The notes: generated by a model from the sequence alone, not told the origin. A DNA stretch of 64,000 nucleotides from Marinobacter adhaerens HP15 (GCF_000166295.1 NC_017506.1:1178001-1242000), one strand, 5' to 3'; counted from the stretch's first letter, positions 46,081-55,421 are shown. Translations and numbers: made by a program.

Positions 46081-47706
46081 ATGAAAAAACAGTATTCCAT
46101 CCGCTTTCTCTTACTTGCCGCTCTGGCGGCTGCCTTCTCCCTGGTGCTCGTGTTTACCGTAATCTACAGTGCAGACTCGCAGCGTGATCATCTTGAAGAG
46201 TTCAGCCACAAATACGTGGATGGACTGACAAAATCCTATTTCGATGGGCTGAATACCATGATGGTCACCGGCACCATCGGTAACCGGGATGTCCTCCGGA
46301 AAAAGGTGATGGCGTCTGAAGACGTGCTGGACGTGCGGGTGATTCGCAGTGACCATTTGAATCGGATCTTCGGCAACGGCAACGCGTCGGAACAGAAGCG
46401 GGAACCACTGGATAAGAAAGCGCTTACCGGTGAGCGGGTGGAGTCCTATTCCAGCAATGAGGACGGGCGAGTCTACACACTTATTGAGCCCGTGATCGCG
46501 ATGGAAAACTATCAGGGCGTCAACTGCCTTGGCTGTCATCAGGCCAGTGAGGGTGACGTTCTTGGCGCCATTCGGGTGGACTATTCCATGGCTGACAGCG
46601 ATGCCCGTTTGCAGCAGCAACTGCTGACCAGTGGCGGTATTCAGGTAACCATCTTTGCTGCGGTGTTTTTCCTGACCGCCGCCGCTTTGAGTCGACTGGT
46701 GTTTTCCCGTTTGCGGCGACTCCACGACCGCATGGACGAGATCTCCAGAAACTCTGACCTGACCATTGAGCTTGAGGTTAGCCGCAACGACGAGATCGGT
46801 TCCGTCTCCCGGGCGTTCAACCGGATGATGGCGAAGATACGGGAGAGCATGAATACCGTCATGGACAACGCCGAACAGGTTGAACAGGCGGCCAGAAGCA
46901 TTGCAGGGAAGGCTGACACGACAGAGAGGGAAGTGCTTGCCCAGCGTGACAACACGGATCAGGTGGCCAGCGCCACTACCGAGATGGCCGCATCTGCGGT
47001 TCAGGTTCGGGAAAATGCCATCCATACCACCCGAAAATCCGCAGATACTGCGGAATCAGCGAGCAAGGGTGAGAGCCTTGCCCGGAATGCAGTAAAAGGC
47101 ATCGAGGCATTGAACTCCGAGGTCCAGAGTGGCGCAAAACGCATTGAGCAGCTGGATCAACGTACCAGTAAGATGTCGGATATGCTGGAGGTAATCTCCA
47201 ATATCGCTGACCAGACCAACCTGCTGGCGCTCAATGCCGCCATCGAGGCGGCCCGTGCCGGAGAGCAGGGGCGCGGTTTTTCTGTGGTGGCCGATGAGGT
47301 GCGTGCGCTGGCGTCGAGAACTCAGGATTCAACGGAGGAAATCCGGAACACCATCAACGGACTGAAGGGAGAGGTTGTCGATTGTGTGGCCACCATGCGC
47401 CATGCCTCTGAGATGGCAGAGCATCAGGTTTCAGCCATTCTGACCGTAGAGTCTGAACTGCAAACCATTGCATCTGCTGTGCGGGAGATCACCAACCTCA
47501 ATCAGGAAATGGAGAGCGCTGCCAACGAGCAGAGCGATGTCTCCGAATCCATTAATCACAACGTGATTGAAATCAGTCGCTCGGCAGAGCAGACCTCCGG
47601 GGATGCCAAGGAGACAGCGAGAATTGCCGGAGACCTTCTGGCCATGGCCGAGAATCTCAGGAAAACCATCGAACAGTTCCGGCTGAATCAGGAAGGCCGC
47701 CCTTAG
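46081..47706 (+). CDS. Methyl-accepting chemotaxis protein with periplasmic CXXCH haem motif
   Basis: 541 residues. TM1 at about 7-28, periplasmic sensor about 30-190, TM2 about 195-215, HAMP, then a cytoplasmic signalling domain with the hairpin tip EVISNIADQTNLLALNAAIE and AARAGEQGRGFSVVADEVRA. The sensor carries NCLGCHQ (Cys149, Cys152, His153), a c-type haem attachment motif, so it probably reads redox state, oxygen or NO through a bound haem. The ATG at 46081 matches the TM1 start; the frame is open to 46015. The C-terminus lacks a CheR-docking pentapeptide. Confidence 0.9.
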   Translation: MKKQYSIRFLLLAALAAAFSLVLVFTVIYSADSQRDHLEEFSHKYVDGLTKSYFDGLNTMMVTGTIGNRDVLRKKVMASEDVLDVRVIRSDHLNRIFGNGNASEQKREPLDKKALTGERVESYSSNEDGRVYTLIEPVIAMENYQGVNCLGCHQASEGDVLGAIRVDYSMADSDARLQQQLLTSGGIQVTIFAAVFFLTAAALSRLVFSRLRRLHDRMDEISRNSDLTIELEVSRNDEIGSVSRAFNRMMAKIRESMNTVMDNAEQVEQAARSIAGKADTTEREVLAQRDNTDQVASATTEMAASAVQVRENAIHTTRKSADTAESASKGESLARNAVKGIEALNSEVQSGAKRIEQLDQRTSKMSDMLEVISNIADQTNLLALNAAIEAARAGEQGRGFSVVADEVRALASRTQDSTEEIRNTINGLKGEVVDCVATMRHASEMAEHQVSAILTVESELQTIASAVREITNLNQEMESAANEQSDVSESINHNVIEISRSAEQTSGDAKETARIAGDLLAMAENLRKTIEQFRLNQEGRP

Positions 47707-47733
47707 AACGGCGGCGTGGGTCTGGCGACAGGC

Positions 47734-48381
47734 TCAGCCCCGATGGTCGGAAACAAAGGGGTTGGTGGCTCGCTCCCGGCCAAAGGTGGACATCGGACCG
47801 TGTCCGGGAATGAACGCAACCTCGTCGCCGAGCGGGAACAGCTGTTCCCTGATAGAGCGAATCAGTGTTGCGTGGTCGCCCTTTGGAAAATCCGTGCGTC
47901 CGATGGAGCCATGGAACAGCACGTCACCTACCAGCGCCAGACCGGATTCCTTGTGGTAAAAAACCACATGTCCCGGTGTGTGGCCGGGGCAGTGAAGGAC
48001 TTCCAGGGTCTGGTTACCCACGGTGACCTGCTGCCCATCTTCCAGCCAGCGATCCGGGGTGAAAACTTCCGGGGCCGGAAACCCGAACATCTGCGCCTGC
48101 TGGGGCAGGCCAACAATCCAGAAATTGTCTTCCTTCTGCGGCCCCTCAATGGGAATACCCAGCTCTTTGGTCAGCTCCGCAGTTCCGCCGGCATGGTCAA
48201 TGTGGGCATGGGTAAGCAGAATTTTCTCGACCGTCACGCCTTCCTCAGCCACAGCGGCGCGAATCTTCTCCAGATCCCCGCCCGGATCGACTACGGCTGC
48301 CCGGCGCGTCTTTTCGCACCAGATCAGTGAGCAGTTCTGCTGGAAAGGCGTGACCGGAATGATTCTGTAGTTCAGTGACAT
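47734..48381 (-). CDS. MBL-fold metallohydrolase, YcbL/glyoxalase II-like
   Basis: 215 residues from [20 protein letters not shown]. The metal motif [12 protein letters not shown] (HxHxDH), [33 protein letters not shown] and the terminal FIPGHGP are all present. It matches the YcbL group of single-domain GloB-like hydrolases that can cleave S-lactoylglutathione. It converges on the chemoreceptor gene with 27 bases between. Confidence 0.92.
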   Translation of the reverse strand: MSLNYRIIPVTPFQQNCSLIWCEKTRRAAVVDPGGDLEKIRAAVAEEGVTVEKILLTHAHIDHAGGTAELTKELGIPIEGPQKEDNFWIVGLPQQAQMFGFPAPEVFTPDRWLEDGQQVTVGNQTLEVLHCPGHTPGHVVFYHKESGLALVGDVLFHGSIGRTDFPKGDHATLIRSIREQLFPLGDEVAFIPGHGPMSTFGRERATNPFVSDHRG

Positions 48382-48417
48382 ACCTGTTCTCAATCGCTGA
48401 AGAAATGGCTAGTGCCA

Positions 48418-48996
48418 TCAGTTTACTGGAACTTCCCGCGTAACAACGAACGCGCCCCGCAAATCGCCCTCGGAGAAGCCGGTCGCCTTGTCTTCAGGAT
48501 ACAGTTCAGCCAGTTTTGCCTTCACCTCCGGGGCGATGGACTTACCGTGACAGCCAAGGCAAAGTTTCTGTGTCGGGATGGCGCTCATATATTGGAACGC
48601 CGGCTGTCCGGACGCTTCGGAGACCTGCCAGACCTCCACCGGTTTTCCGTTCTTCACCGGCTGTCTGTCCATGGCCAGCAGCTGGATCTCCTGCCAGTCG
48701 GTCGGGGTGTTTTCCGGGTTCCGAACTTTCAGACTGGTCCGACTGATGACCCAGCCGCCGCTGCTGTTGTTCCTGGCGATTTCCGGTGCAACAGTCTTGC
48801 AAACACCAATACCGTTTGTGAGGCCGCCTTCTTTGATGGCCGCCTGGAGCGCCTGCTTCAGTGAGCCGCCGAAGCTTTTCACCAGGGAACGTGCTTCGGC
48901 AACCATTGCTTCCGGGCTATCTGCTTGGGGTTGCGCGAGCAGTGGCATGGAAAGCAAAGAGCATAGCAAGGCTGTTGTGATGATCGGTTTGGTCAT
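48418..48996 (-). CDS. Secreted c-type haem protein, DUF3365 (Tll0287-like)
   Basis: 192 residues: signal peptide MTKPIITTALLCSLLSMPLLAQ, then a PAS-like fold. CLGCH (Cys146, Cys149, His150) attaches haem; GIGVCKTVAPEIA (Cys66) fits the conserved Cys of the family, which is a second axial ligand in the cyanobacterial Tll0287 (recalled). WVISRTSLKVRNPENTPTDW is a family hallmark. It is periplasmic and may be an electron carrier or redox sensor. It lies 36 bases upstream of the MBL gene on the same strand. Confidence 0.9.
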   Translation of the reverse strand: MTKPIITTALLCSLLSMPLLAQPQADSPEAMVAEARSLVKSFGGSLKQALQAAIKEGGLTNGIGVCKTVAPEIARNNSSGGWVISRTSLKVRNPENTPTDWQEIQLLAMDRQPVKNGKPVEVWQVSEASGQPAFQYMSAIPTQKLCLGCHGKSIAPEVKAKLAELYPEDKATGFSEGDLRGAFVVTREVPVN

Positions 48997-49093
48997 TGAG
49001 TCTCTCCCGGGCTTCTTGGCTTTGGAATAAGTATATAACAAAAGAATAATCCCAAATTGAGCCAGGACAGATTCCGGTAGAGCCGATGAATGA

Positions 49094-49768
49094 TTACCAC
49101 GCCAGCCAGATAACGTGGCGGGCACCCTTGCCGGGTCGCAAGGCCCTCACTGTAACGGGCTCAACAGAAAATCCTGCCCGTCGCAGCCTCTCTGTGAAGG
49201 AATGCTCCTGGCCGGCAGACCAGTAGGCAAGGATGCCATCAGGTCGCAGGGCGTTCTGGGCGGCCGCAATGCCATCCGGTGAGTAGATCCAGTTGTTTTC
49301 TTTGCGGGTGAGGCCTTCCGGGCCGTTGTCAACATCGAGAAGGATGGCATCCCATTCGCCGTCGCTGTTTCTAAGTAATTCGGCTACATCACCAATGTGA
49401 ACCAGCGCTCTCGGGTCGTTCAGCGGGTTGCCCGCCGCAGAGCCCAGTGGCCCTCGATTCCAGGCTTCTACTTCGGGAACCAGCTCGGCTACCGTCACCT
49501 GCGCATCGTCGCCCAGAGCGGCCAGCGCTGCTGCCAGCGTGAACCCCATGCCCAGGCCGCCGATAAGAACCCGGGGAGCAGGCTGATCGGCAATCCGTTC
49601 GCACGCGAGGGTGGCAAGAGCATCCTCCGAGCCGTGGATCCGGCTGTTCATCAATTCTCCGGTGGTGCCGGCAATTTTGATGGAAAATTCATCATTGCGT
49701 TGCAAAAGACGTAATCGGGTTCCCTTGCCGGGGATCGTTGCGGTTCCGATTTCGGTAAAGCGGGCCAT
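49094..49768 (-). CDS. Spermidine-synthase-like methyltransferase-fold protein
   Basis: 224 residues. The SAM-like fold is visible as VLIGGLGMGFTLAAALAALG (glycine loop), VAELVPEVEAWNRG, IGDVAELL, WDAILLDVDNGPEGLT and RPDGILAYWSAGQE. It resembles spermidine synthase-like proteins but lacks a recognised polyamine-binding gate loop, so the substrate is unknown. It is the last housekeeping-type gene before the accessory region. Confidence 0.8.
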   Translation of the reverse strand: MARFTEIGTATIPGKGTRLRLLQRNDEFSIKIAGTTGELMNSRIHGSEDALATLACERIADQPAPRVLIGGLGMGFTLAAALAALGDDAQVTVAELVPEVEAWNRGPLGSAAGNPLNDPRALVHIGDVAELLRNSDGEWDAILLDVDNGPEGLTRKENNWIYSPDGIAAAQNALRPDGILAYWSAGQEHSFTERLRRAGFSVEPVTVRALRPGKGARHVIWLAW

Positions 49769-50147
49769 TGAGAAGTCCTGATGTCGGTAAGGAGGGGCAG
49801 TTTAGCTCGCCTGGAGCCAGGTTGAATATCACGGACCGAGAATCGGGGTTAAGAGAGGTGGTACCCCCGGCAGGACTCATATAAAGGTCTAAAGCATTGA
49901 AAGATAACGCCTAAAAATTCCATCGGTGAGTTTAGTACCCCAATATAAGCCCCCAACTATCTTTTCCTGAATGGGGTTGTGCCCCATATAATCAAGTATT
50001 CTGGCTTGCAATATAAAGTCGCTAAGGTCGACATCCACTGTATTTCAACTTCAATTATCGGCGATCAAATGAGTAGCAGGCTAATGAAATCGTGCTCCTC
50101 ATTTAGGACTGGATCGCTTTGCAACGGCTCTCTGCCCAAGCCGGATA
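49769..50147. other. Core/accessory junction, no gene recognised
   Basis: Base composition drops to AT-rich here. ATGGGGTTGTGCCCCAT (49971-49987) forms a hairpin without a T-run. The forward frame from 49979 is antisense to the helicase 3' end and not supported. No integrase, tRNA or clear direct repeat is visible, so the exact insertion edge cannot be set. Confidence 0.45.
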
Positions 50148-51812
50148 TCAATGTTCTGTTAAAAATGGTTCCACGTACGAAAGGTATTCTGATTGTGGCG
50201 AGCGATGTTCTCTCCACATTCCGCCGTGATTTTCCGGCCGAGGGCGAAGCTTCGCGTTTGTTAGTACTAAACGTCGTTTCGCACGAGACACTCCTACAAA
50301 AAAGGCACAGCGATTCTCGTCTTGATTGCCAAAAAAAATCTCATTTTCGATCGCCATCATGATAACCGAGTCAAATTCAAGTCCTTTACTCTTATGTATG
50401 GTCAAGATCCTCACTGACTCGTCGTCTGAAAAACGGTCCAGCGCTTCTTCGAGGGTAGAGGTCGATTGACTCAGCTCAGATATGCGATTTTTTGTATCGG
50501 TAATAACGTCTCTCAGCCTTGCCTTTGACTCATATTCAGGAGATAGCGCTGCAACGGTTTCAATGCCAACGTGTTGAAGAAACAACTTTGCTGGTTCCCA
50601 CCATTCCGTGCTTCGTTGCTCAGCCGTCTGGCCAGCCATGGCTTTCCTTTGCTTTCTTATAAAGCTGTCCAGGGACCGGCTAACTTCAGACTGCACGTCG
50701 TCATCGGCAAAGGGCTGCAGCTGCTTCATTAGTCTTATCCACGCTTTGGGTTCGCGTTTTCCGTAGAGGCAAGAAAGGTAATCGACAATCAAGCGAGCTG
50801 CTGGCTCAACTGTTATATCCTGCATCTCTTGTTCATTTCGAAAGGGTATTCCTCTTGCCGTCAGCGCCTTAATTAAGTCGTGCGCGTATAGATCAAGCTG
50901 CTTGGATACAAGTATCGCGATCTCTGATGGTGCCAACTCCTCGGTTTCAATCCAGCTTTTTATGGTGTCTGCCAAATAGGAGGCTTCATCGCTGCTGTTC
51001 GCAAATTGCGTCGACAGAATCTCTCCAGCGTCTCCCTCAAGTTGTTCATCTGGCATGACAGAATCAGGGTCTATTACCTTAATGATTTCGTTTTGTACCC
51101 TGAGCAGGCCTGGTACAGACCTAAAATTTCGGTAAAGGTTTAGTGGCATCGCGGAGAAGTCTTGAGCAAATGTGAGGAATATTCCCTCTAGCGCACCGGC
51201 CCAGCCCATAATTTTCTGTTTTACATCACCCACAGCGGTAAGACGAACAGGAGTATTGTGAAATGCCAACTTTACTAACTCGTATTGTTGGTGTGTACAA
51301 TCTTGAAACTCATCAAGAAAAACGTCGCTGTAAGTCTGCCTGACAGCATTTCTGGCAATTGATGACGTTTTTAGTATCTGGATTGCTAGGGGCACCAGGT
51401 CAACAAAAGTAATTTGTTTTCTGGGAACCTTCTGGTCTCCGATCGTGAAGCCCACATCCAAAGCATCATTACCCTCTAACACTGGTCGAAATCGATCAAT
51501 GATGCGTTTTGCGAATGCATGGAACGTATAACTGTCGAAACGTGATGCAAGGTCATAACCACAGCGCTTCTTCACGCGTTCTCTCAAGTTTTGACTTGCA
51601 TCGACTTTGAAAGAAATAGCGAGGATACGTTTGGGATAAGTACAAGTGCCAGATCTAAGTAGGAAGTCTGCACGCTGAGCCAGCATCTCTGTTTTACCTG
51701 CCCCAGGGCCAGCAGTTAGGGCTAGAGAGTGGATCTGCTCTGTCGCCGCCTTCTGTGCGTTAGGCTCAAGTGTAAGATTGTCGGCAGGTTTCCACTCCGC
51801 TACGGAGATCAT
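50148..51812 (-). CDS. gajB: GajB-like UvrD/PcrA-type helicase (Gabija)
   Basis: 554 residues of an SF1A helicase: Walker A LTAGPGAGKTEMLA (34-41 core), motif II VFLDEFQDC (167-171), motif III TAVGDVKQKIMGW, YRNFRSVPGLLRVQNEI and the late motif RILTIHKSKGLEFDSVIM. The ATG overlaps the ATPase/nuclease stop by four bases, showing a two-gene operon. In Gabija, GajB binds the GajA nuclease ring and senses DNA ends and nucleotide depletion. Slightly longer than the B. cereus GajB (about 494, recalled). GC is low compared with the core, consistent with transfer. Confidence 0.88.
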   Translation of the reverse strand: MISVAEWKPADNLTLEPNAQKAATEQIHSLALTAGPGAGKTEMLAQRADFLLRSGTCTYPKRILAISFKVDASQNLRERVKKRCGYDLASRFDSYTFHAFAKRIIDRFRPVLEGNDALDVGFTIGDQKVPRKQITFVDLVPLAIQILKTSSIARNAVRQTYSDVFLDEFQDCTHQQYELVKLAFHNTPVRLTAVGDVKQKIMGWAGALEGIFLTFAQDFSAMPLNLYRNFRSVPGLLRVQNEIIKVIDPDSVMPDEQLEGDAGEILSTQFANSSDEASYLADTIKSWIETEELAPSEIAILVSKQLDLYAHDLIKALTARGIPFRNEQEMQDITVEPAARLIVDYLSCLYGKREPKAWIRLMKQLQPFADDDVQSEVSRSLDSFIRKQRKAMAGQTAEQRSTEWWEPAKLFLQHVGIETVAALSPEYESKARLRDVITDTKNRISELSQSTSTLEEALDRFSDDESVRILTIHKSKGLEFDSVIMMAIENEIFFGNQDENRCAFFVGVSRAKRRLVLTNAKLRPRPENHGGMWREHRSPQSEYLSYVEPFLTEH

Positions 51813-53728
51813 TCGGGCAACTCCGTTAGCTTTGCAATAACTGTATCGATTAATCGATTGAGTTCTTGGGGCATGTTTTGAGCTAGCTGATTATCATCTA
51901 GGTTTGCCAAAGCCTGTATATGTGCAGCAGGTTTGCTTCCTAATTTGAAGTGCTTGTGATAACTCGTGAAGAGACTCTGTTCATCCTCGCTATATTGAGA
52001 TGCATCGTGATGATTTTTTCCCAGAACGGCTTGCAAGGCTGGCCTGTCTGAGATCTCCCGTTTTACTGAGTATGCTTCCGGGAAGGCAAGGAGCATAGAG
52101 AAATCCAAGTCCAGAGGGTATGAAAAGAAAACACCGCGGCTTTCCAACTCGGTAAAAACATCGCGATTGTTTTCGAACCAATGATGTGTCCTTACTGGCA
52201 AATCGCTATCATTCCATTTTGGGAGATTCCAATTAGGTAACGCCTTGGTTGGTTCGAATTTTTTGAGTTGGTCGTTCACGTACTTGATACGTCCCCATCC
52301 GGCCTGATGTCTCCCTACATCGAGATCAAGAAGCGTGAGGTAGGGGATTTGCAATGCCGATAGCAAGCGCCAAAAGTGATTCACATGCCGACCACCGAGT
52401 GGAGCAATTGAGACGGAGGATTCATCCACTGGTGCTCCTTTCGCTTGAAGAAGGCGAGGTAACACGATTTCCTCACTATCTCCTTCACCAAGAATCACCA
52501 ATCTCGAAAAATAGACTTCAGGAAATGCCTGAACAGCTTCCCTGACAAATTTATGGGCGTCATCGGTCTTAGGTGGTAGTTGGATATGAGTGACCCTTGA
52601 CTGCCGGTTTTCTCCCAATCTCATGTATCTAATATTTTCCGGTGGTACACGTCGAAGCATTGATGGAGCATGGGTAGCAATAAGCGCCTGGCAGTCTTCG
52701 TCTGCGACCATTTCGTTTAGTGCGGTAACAATTCTCCCTAAATAAAGAGGAGAAAGGCTGTTTTCTGGCTCCTCTATTGCAATCAAGGTGAAAACGGGAG
52801 GCTGGAGACGATCCGGATCGAATGATGCGTTTTCCTCGGATAGAGTTTTTCGGCCTATCGCTTGGGAGGAAAATACCAGCGATAAGTACAGCAATGACTT
52901 TTGCCCGTCGCTTAAACGAGAAAAATCAACCAACTCCTCGTCATGTCCCGGAGAGAAAGAAACTGACATGTGTCGCAGCAATGCCTCGATCTCAGACGCT
53001 ACAAAAGTGATTTTCGGGTCGGTGAAGAAATCGCCTTTGTGCAATGTCTCCCAAGAAGCTTGAAGCGCGTCACTGAATGCCTTTACTGATGGGTTGGCTA
53101 TAAGGCTGTCACTGATTTCTGTAGTCAAACCCTTAATGGTCTCTCGCTCTTCTTCCCAGCGAATTGAGCGAAGAATTCTCCCCAAGAGGGCATTGGCGCT
53201 ATAGGAAATATGGTCCGCTGGATCTCGTCGAGCAGGCAGATAGTGAAGCTTTATGTGACGTCGTTCAGAGCGAGGTACCTGCGATACATCTAGTGGATTT
53301 CCCTCGTCATCTATGTCTAGAACATAGACGAGGTTCTCCTCGATTTCTCCGTCCAATCCCATTGTTGCATTGAGTCTAAATCGTACTCGAGGAATACCAT
53401 CAACCTCATCAAGCCGCATGTGCCCAAAATGCGGGGCCACTGTGCTGTTGTCTTCATCCTCGGTCAGTTCGGGAAACGTGAAATCGGCTTCAACCCATAA
53501 CTCGCGTTCCTCAGATTCCGATTCTTCATCAATTGGGACGTGGAAGTCTGAGCGCTGAATACGACGTTGAGCTGGATCGAAAGCGAATAGCCGGCATAGG
53601 GCTTCCAATGCTGCTGTCTTACCCGATCCATTCCGACCAATGAGATATGTGATGTCGTCAAGCAATATCGTGGTTGGAGTTTGGCCAAAAGAACGGAAGT
53701 TCGAAAGGCGCATCGTGTGTAGTTTCAT
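51809..53728 (-). CDS. gajA: GajA-like OLD-family ATPase/TOPRIM endonuclease (Gabija)
   Basis: About 639 residues from ATG 53728. An ABC-type ATPase head: Walker A YLIGRNGSGKTAAL (31-38), signature LSDGQKSLLYLSL (about 276), Walker B TLIAIEEPENSLSP (about 314). A TOPRIM nuclease domain follows from about 405: LVILGEGDSEEIVLPRLL and LTLLDLDVGRHQAG. This OLD class 2 layout next to a UvrD-type helicase defines Gabija. The frame is open to 53869, but MKLHTMRLSNFRSFGQ is the normal start of RecF/OLD proteins. It is longer than typical GajA (about 578). Confidence 0.88.
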   Translation of the reverse strand: MKLHTMRLSNFRSFGQTPTTILLDDITYLIGRNGSGKTAALEALCRLFAFDPAQRRIQRSDFHVPIDEESESEERELWVEADFTFPELTEDEDNSTVAPHFGHMRLDEVDGIPRVRFRLNATMGLDGEIEENLVYVLDIDDEGNPLDVSQVPRSERRHIKLHYLPARRDPADHISYSANALLGRILRSIRWEEERETIKGLTTEISDSLIANPSVKAFSDALQASWETLHKGDFFTDPKITFVASEIEALLRHMSVSFSPGHDEELVDFSRLSDGQKSLLYLSLVFSSQAIGRKTLSEENASFDPDRLQPPVFTLIAIEEPENSLSPLYLGRIVTALNEMVADEDCQALIATHAPSMLRRVPPENIRYMRLGENRQSRVTHIQLPPKTDDAHKFVREAVQAFPEVYFSRLVILGEGDSEEIVLPRLLQAKGAPVDESSVSIAPLGGRHVNHFWRLLSALQIPYLTLLDLDVGRHQAGWGRIKYVNDQLKKFEPTKALPNWNLPKWNDSDLPVRTHHWFENNRDVFTELESRGVFFSYPLDLDFSMLLAFPEAYSVKREISDRPALQAVLGKNHHDASQYSEDEQSLFTSYHKHFKLGSKPAAHIQALANLDDNQLAQNMPQELNRLIDTVIAKLTELPE

Positions 53729-53931
53729 AATTAGTTCGAGGCCATCCTTGTATCTTTTTATGGATTGCGGCAGCTTCCCAACTACTAACGATTGTGTGCA
53801 GCTAGAACGCCCATGAACTGATCTATCGCAAAGTATGTCAACCATACTCATCTTTCCGATTGACATCATCCCTTGCTAGTTCTTGAAGGCAGTGATCGCG
53901 TAATAAAAAAATCTCAAACCTATATCACCCC

Positions 53932-53975
53932 TGTGAACCAGGGCACTGACAGTGCCTTCCCTCCCGATTCACAGA
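53932..53975 (+). promoter_or_regulatory. Nested hairpin before the glycine-zipper gene
   Basis: CTGTGAA (53932-53938) pairs with TTCACAG (53969-53975), enclosing GGCACTG-A-CAGTGCC (53943-53957). It ends on the GAGGTA Shine-Dalgarno region, so it could control translation or act as an operator. The gap also separates Gabija (minus) from the plus-strand module. Confidence 0.5.
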
Positions 53976-53985
53976 GGTAATTCCC

Positions 53986-54336
53986 ATGTCTGAAAAATGC
54001 CCCAACTGCCTGTCTGTTCGGATTGGTAAAAACAACTACGGCAAGAAAACCGCTGGGGTGGTCGGTGCTTCTGCAGGCGCCTATGGCGGGTTTGCTGCTG
54101 CGACAGCCGGTGCTCGAGCAGGTGCCACGCTGGGTATCGTTGCCGGACCCGTAGGCGCAACCGTGGGCGGTATCGGTGGTGCCGTCATCGGCGCGCTGCT
54201 CGGTGGCGCTACCGGTGCTTCAGCTGGCGTGATTCTGGGTGATGTCCTGGATGATCGTGTGCTCGATAACTATCGATGCCTCGACTGCGGCTATTCCTTC
54301 AGTGTCGACCCTGGCTGCCCCGACAACATCCGTTAA
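53986..54336 (+). CDS. Glycine-zipper membrane protein with split zinc ribbon
   Basis: 116 residues. CPNC at residues 5-8 and CLDC near residue 99 form a zinc-ribbon pair, separated by about 80 residues of Gly/Ala-rich hydrophobic sequence (VVGASAGAYGGFAAATAGAR; GGIGGAVIGALLGGATGASA) that suits two packed membrane helices with GxxxG contacts. The N- and C-terminal ribbon halves would meet if both ends lie on the same side. Similar small genes accompany DUF932 genes in integrative elements of gammaproteobacteria (recalled). Function is unknown. Confidence 0.75.
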   Translation: MSEKCPNCLSVRIGKNNYGKKTAGVVGASAGAYGGFAAATAGARAGATLGIVAGPVGATVGGIGGAVIGALLGGATGASAGVILGDVLDDRVLDNYRCLDCGYSFSVDPGCPDNIR

Positions 54337-54372
54337 TTCCCTTCGCGCATTTCAAATTTAAGGAGAACAGTC

Positions 54373-55335
54373 ATGGCTCACCTTATTGAGCAAATGTCCT
54401 ACGCAGGACAAACCCCGTGGCATGGCCTGGGGAACGAACTGACTTCAGACCAACCCCTGGACGTCTGGGCAAGGCAAGCCGGTCTGGACTGGCAGATCCA
54501 GGAAAGTCCCGTCCGATATATCGCCAATGCCAGTGGCACTTTGGGAGAGATCCTGTCCTTTCCGGATTCCAAGGTGCTTTATCGCTCAGACACCAAAGCC
54601 CCGCTGTCAGTGGTCGGTAACCGCTTTAAAGTGGTTCAGCCTGAAGAGATCCTGGAGTTTTACCGGGACCTGACCGAGGTATCCGGTTTTGAGCTGGAAA
54701 CCGCCGGTGTCCTGAAAGGCGGCCGAAAAATGTGGGCACTCGCCCGAACCGGTCAATCCGGCATGCTCAGGGGCAACGATCAAACCAATGCCTACGTCCT
54801 GCTGGCAACAGCCTGTGACGGAACCATGGCAACAACCTGCCAGTTCACCAGTATCCGAGTGGTGTGCAACAACACACTGGCGGTTGCATTGAAGAGCTCC
54901 ACTGCTAATGCCGTCAAGGTGAAGCACAACACAGCGTTCGATGCAGACCTGGTGAAGAAGCAACTGGGAATCTCTGTCTCGGCTTGGGATGACTTCATGT
55001 ATAGCCTGAAAACTTTGAGTGAACGGAATGTGAAGACCACCGAAGCCAGGAACTACTTCCTCAAGGTGTTCACCGATGATTCCGGCATTGGTGTAGGCAA
55101 AACTAACGAACGATCGATGGTGAAGGCTCTGGGGCTGTATGAAGGCGAGGGCATGGGTGCCAACCTGGCATCCTCCGAAGGCACGGCCTATGGCCTGCTG
55201 AATGCCGTCACTGAATTCATCGATCACCAACGCCGCGCGAAAACCGTGGACCACCGCCTGGATTCCGCCTGGTTCGGTACCGGTGCTGCCATGAAGAGCC
55301 GTGCATTAGAGCAGGCCATGTCACTTGTGGCTTAA
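54373..55335 (+). CDS. DUF932 phage/plasmid-like protein
   Basis: 320 residues: MSYAGQTPWHGLGNEL, LYRSDTKAPLSVVGNRFKVV, GGRKMWALARTG and TSIRVVCNNTLAVAL are hallmarks of DUF932 (phage/plasmid-related TIGR03299). The family is found on phages, plasmids and integrative elements; its role is not known. An AAGGAGAACAGTC ribosome site lies upstream. It is followed by a terminator, then the YqaJ gene, so the two need not be expressed equally. Confidence 0.9.
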   Translation: MAHLIEQMSYAGQTPWHGLGNELTSDQPLDVWARQAGLDWQIQESPVRYIANASGTLGEILSFPDSKVLYRSDTKAPLSVVGNRFKVVQPEEILEFYRDLTEVSGFELETAGVLKGGRKMWALARTGQSGMLRGNDQTNAYVLLATACDGTMATTCQFTSIRVVCNNTLAVALKSSTANAVKVKHNTAFDADLVKKQLGISVSAWDDFMYSLKTLSERNVKTTEARNYFLKVFTDDSGIGVGKTNERSMVKALGLYEGEGMGANLASSEGTAYGLLNAVTEFIDHQRRAKTVDHRLDSAWFGTGAAMKSRALEQAMSLVA

Positions 55336-55364
55336 GCCACCCCCACAAATTTCAAAACCGTCAT

Positions 55365-55402
55365 AAAGCCCACCGAAGCCTGATGCTCTGGTGGGCTTTT
55401 TT
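55365..55402 (+). terminator. Terminator between DUF932 and yqaJ
   Basis: AAAGCCCACC (55365-55374) pairs with GGTGGGCTTT, followed by more T, 30 bases after the DUF932 stop. It is only 20 bases upstream of the YqaJ ATG, so read-through or a promoter within the hairpin region is needed for the downstream genes. Confidence 0.85.
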
Positions 55403-55421
55403 ATGTCTGGAGCAAAACATC

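Noticed and set aside
53729..53869. 47-residue N-terminal extension of the GajA-like gene
   Set aside because: RecF/OLD proteins start close to the MRLSNFRSF strand; the extension has no conserved features.
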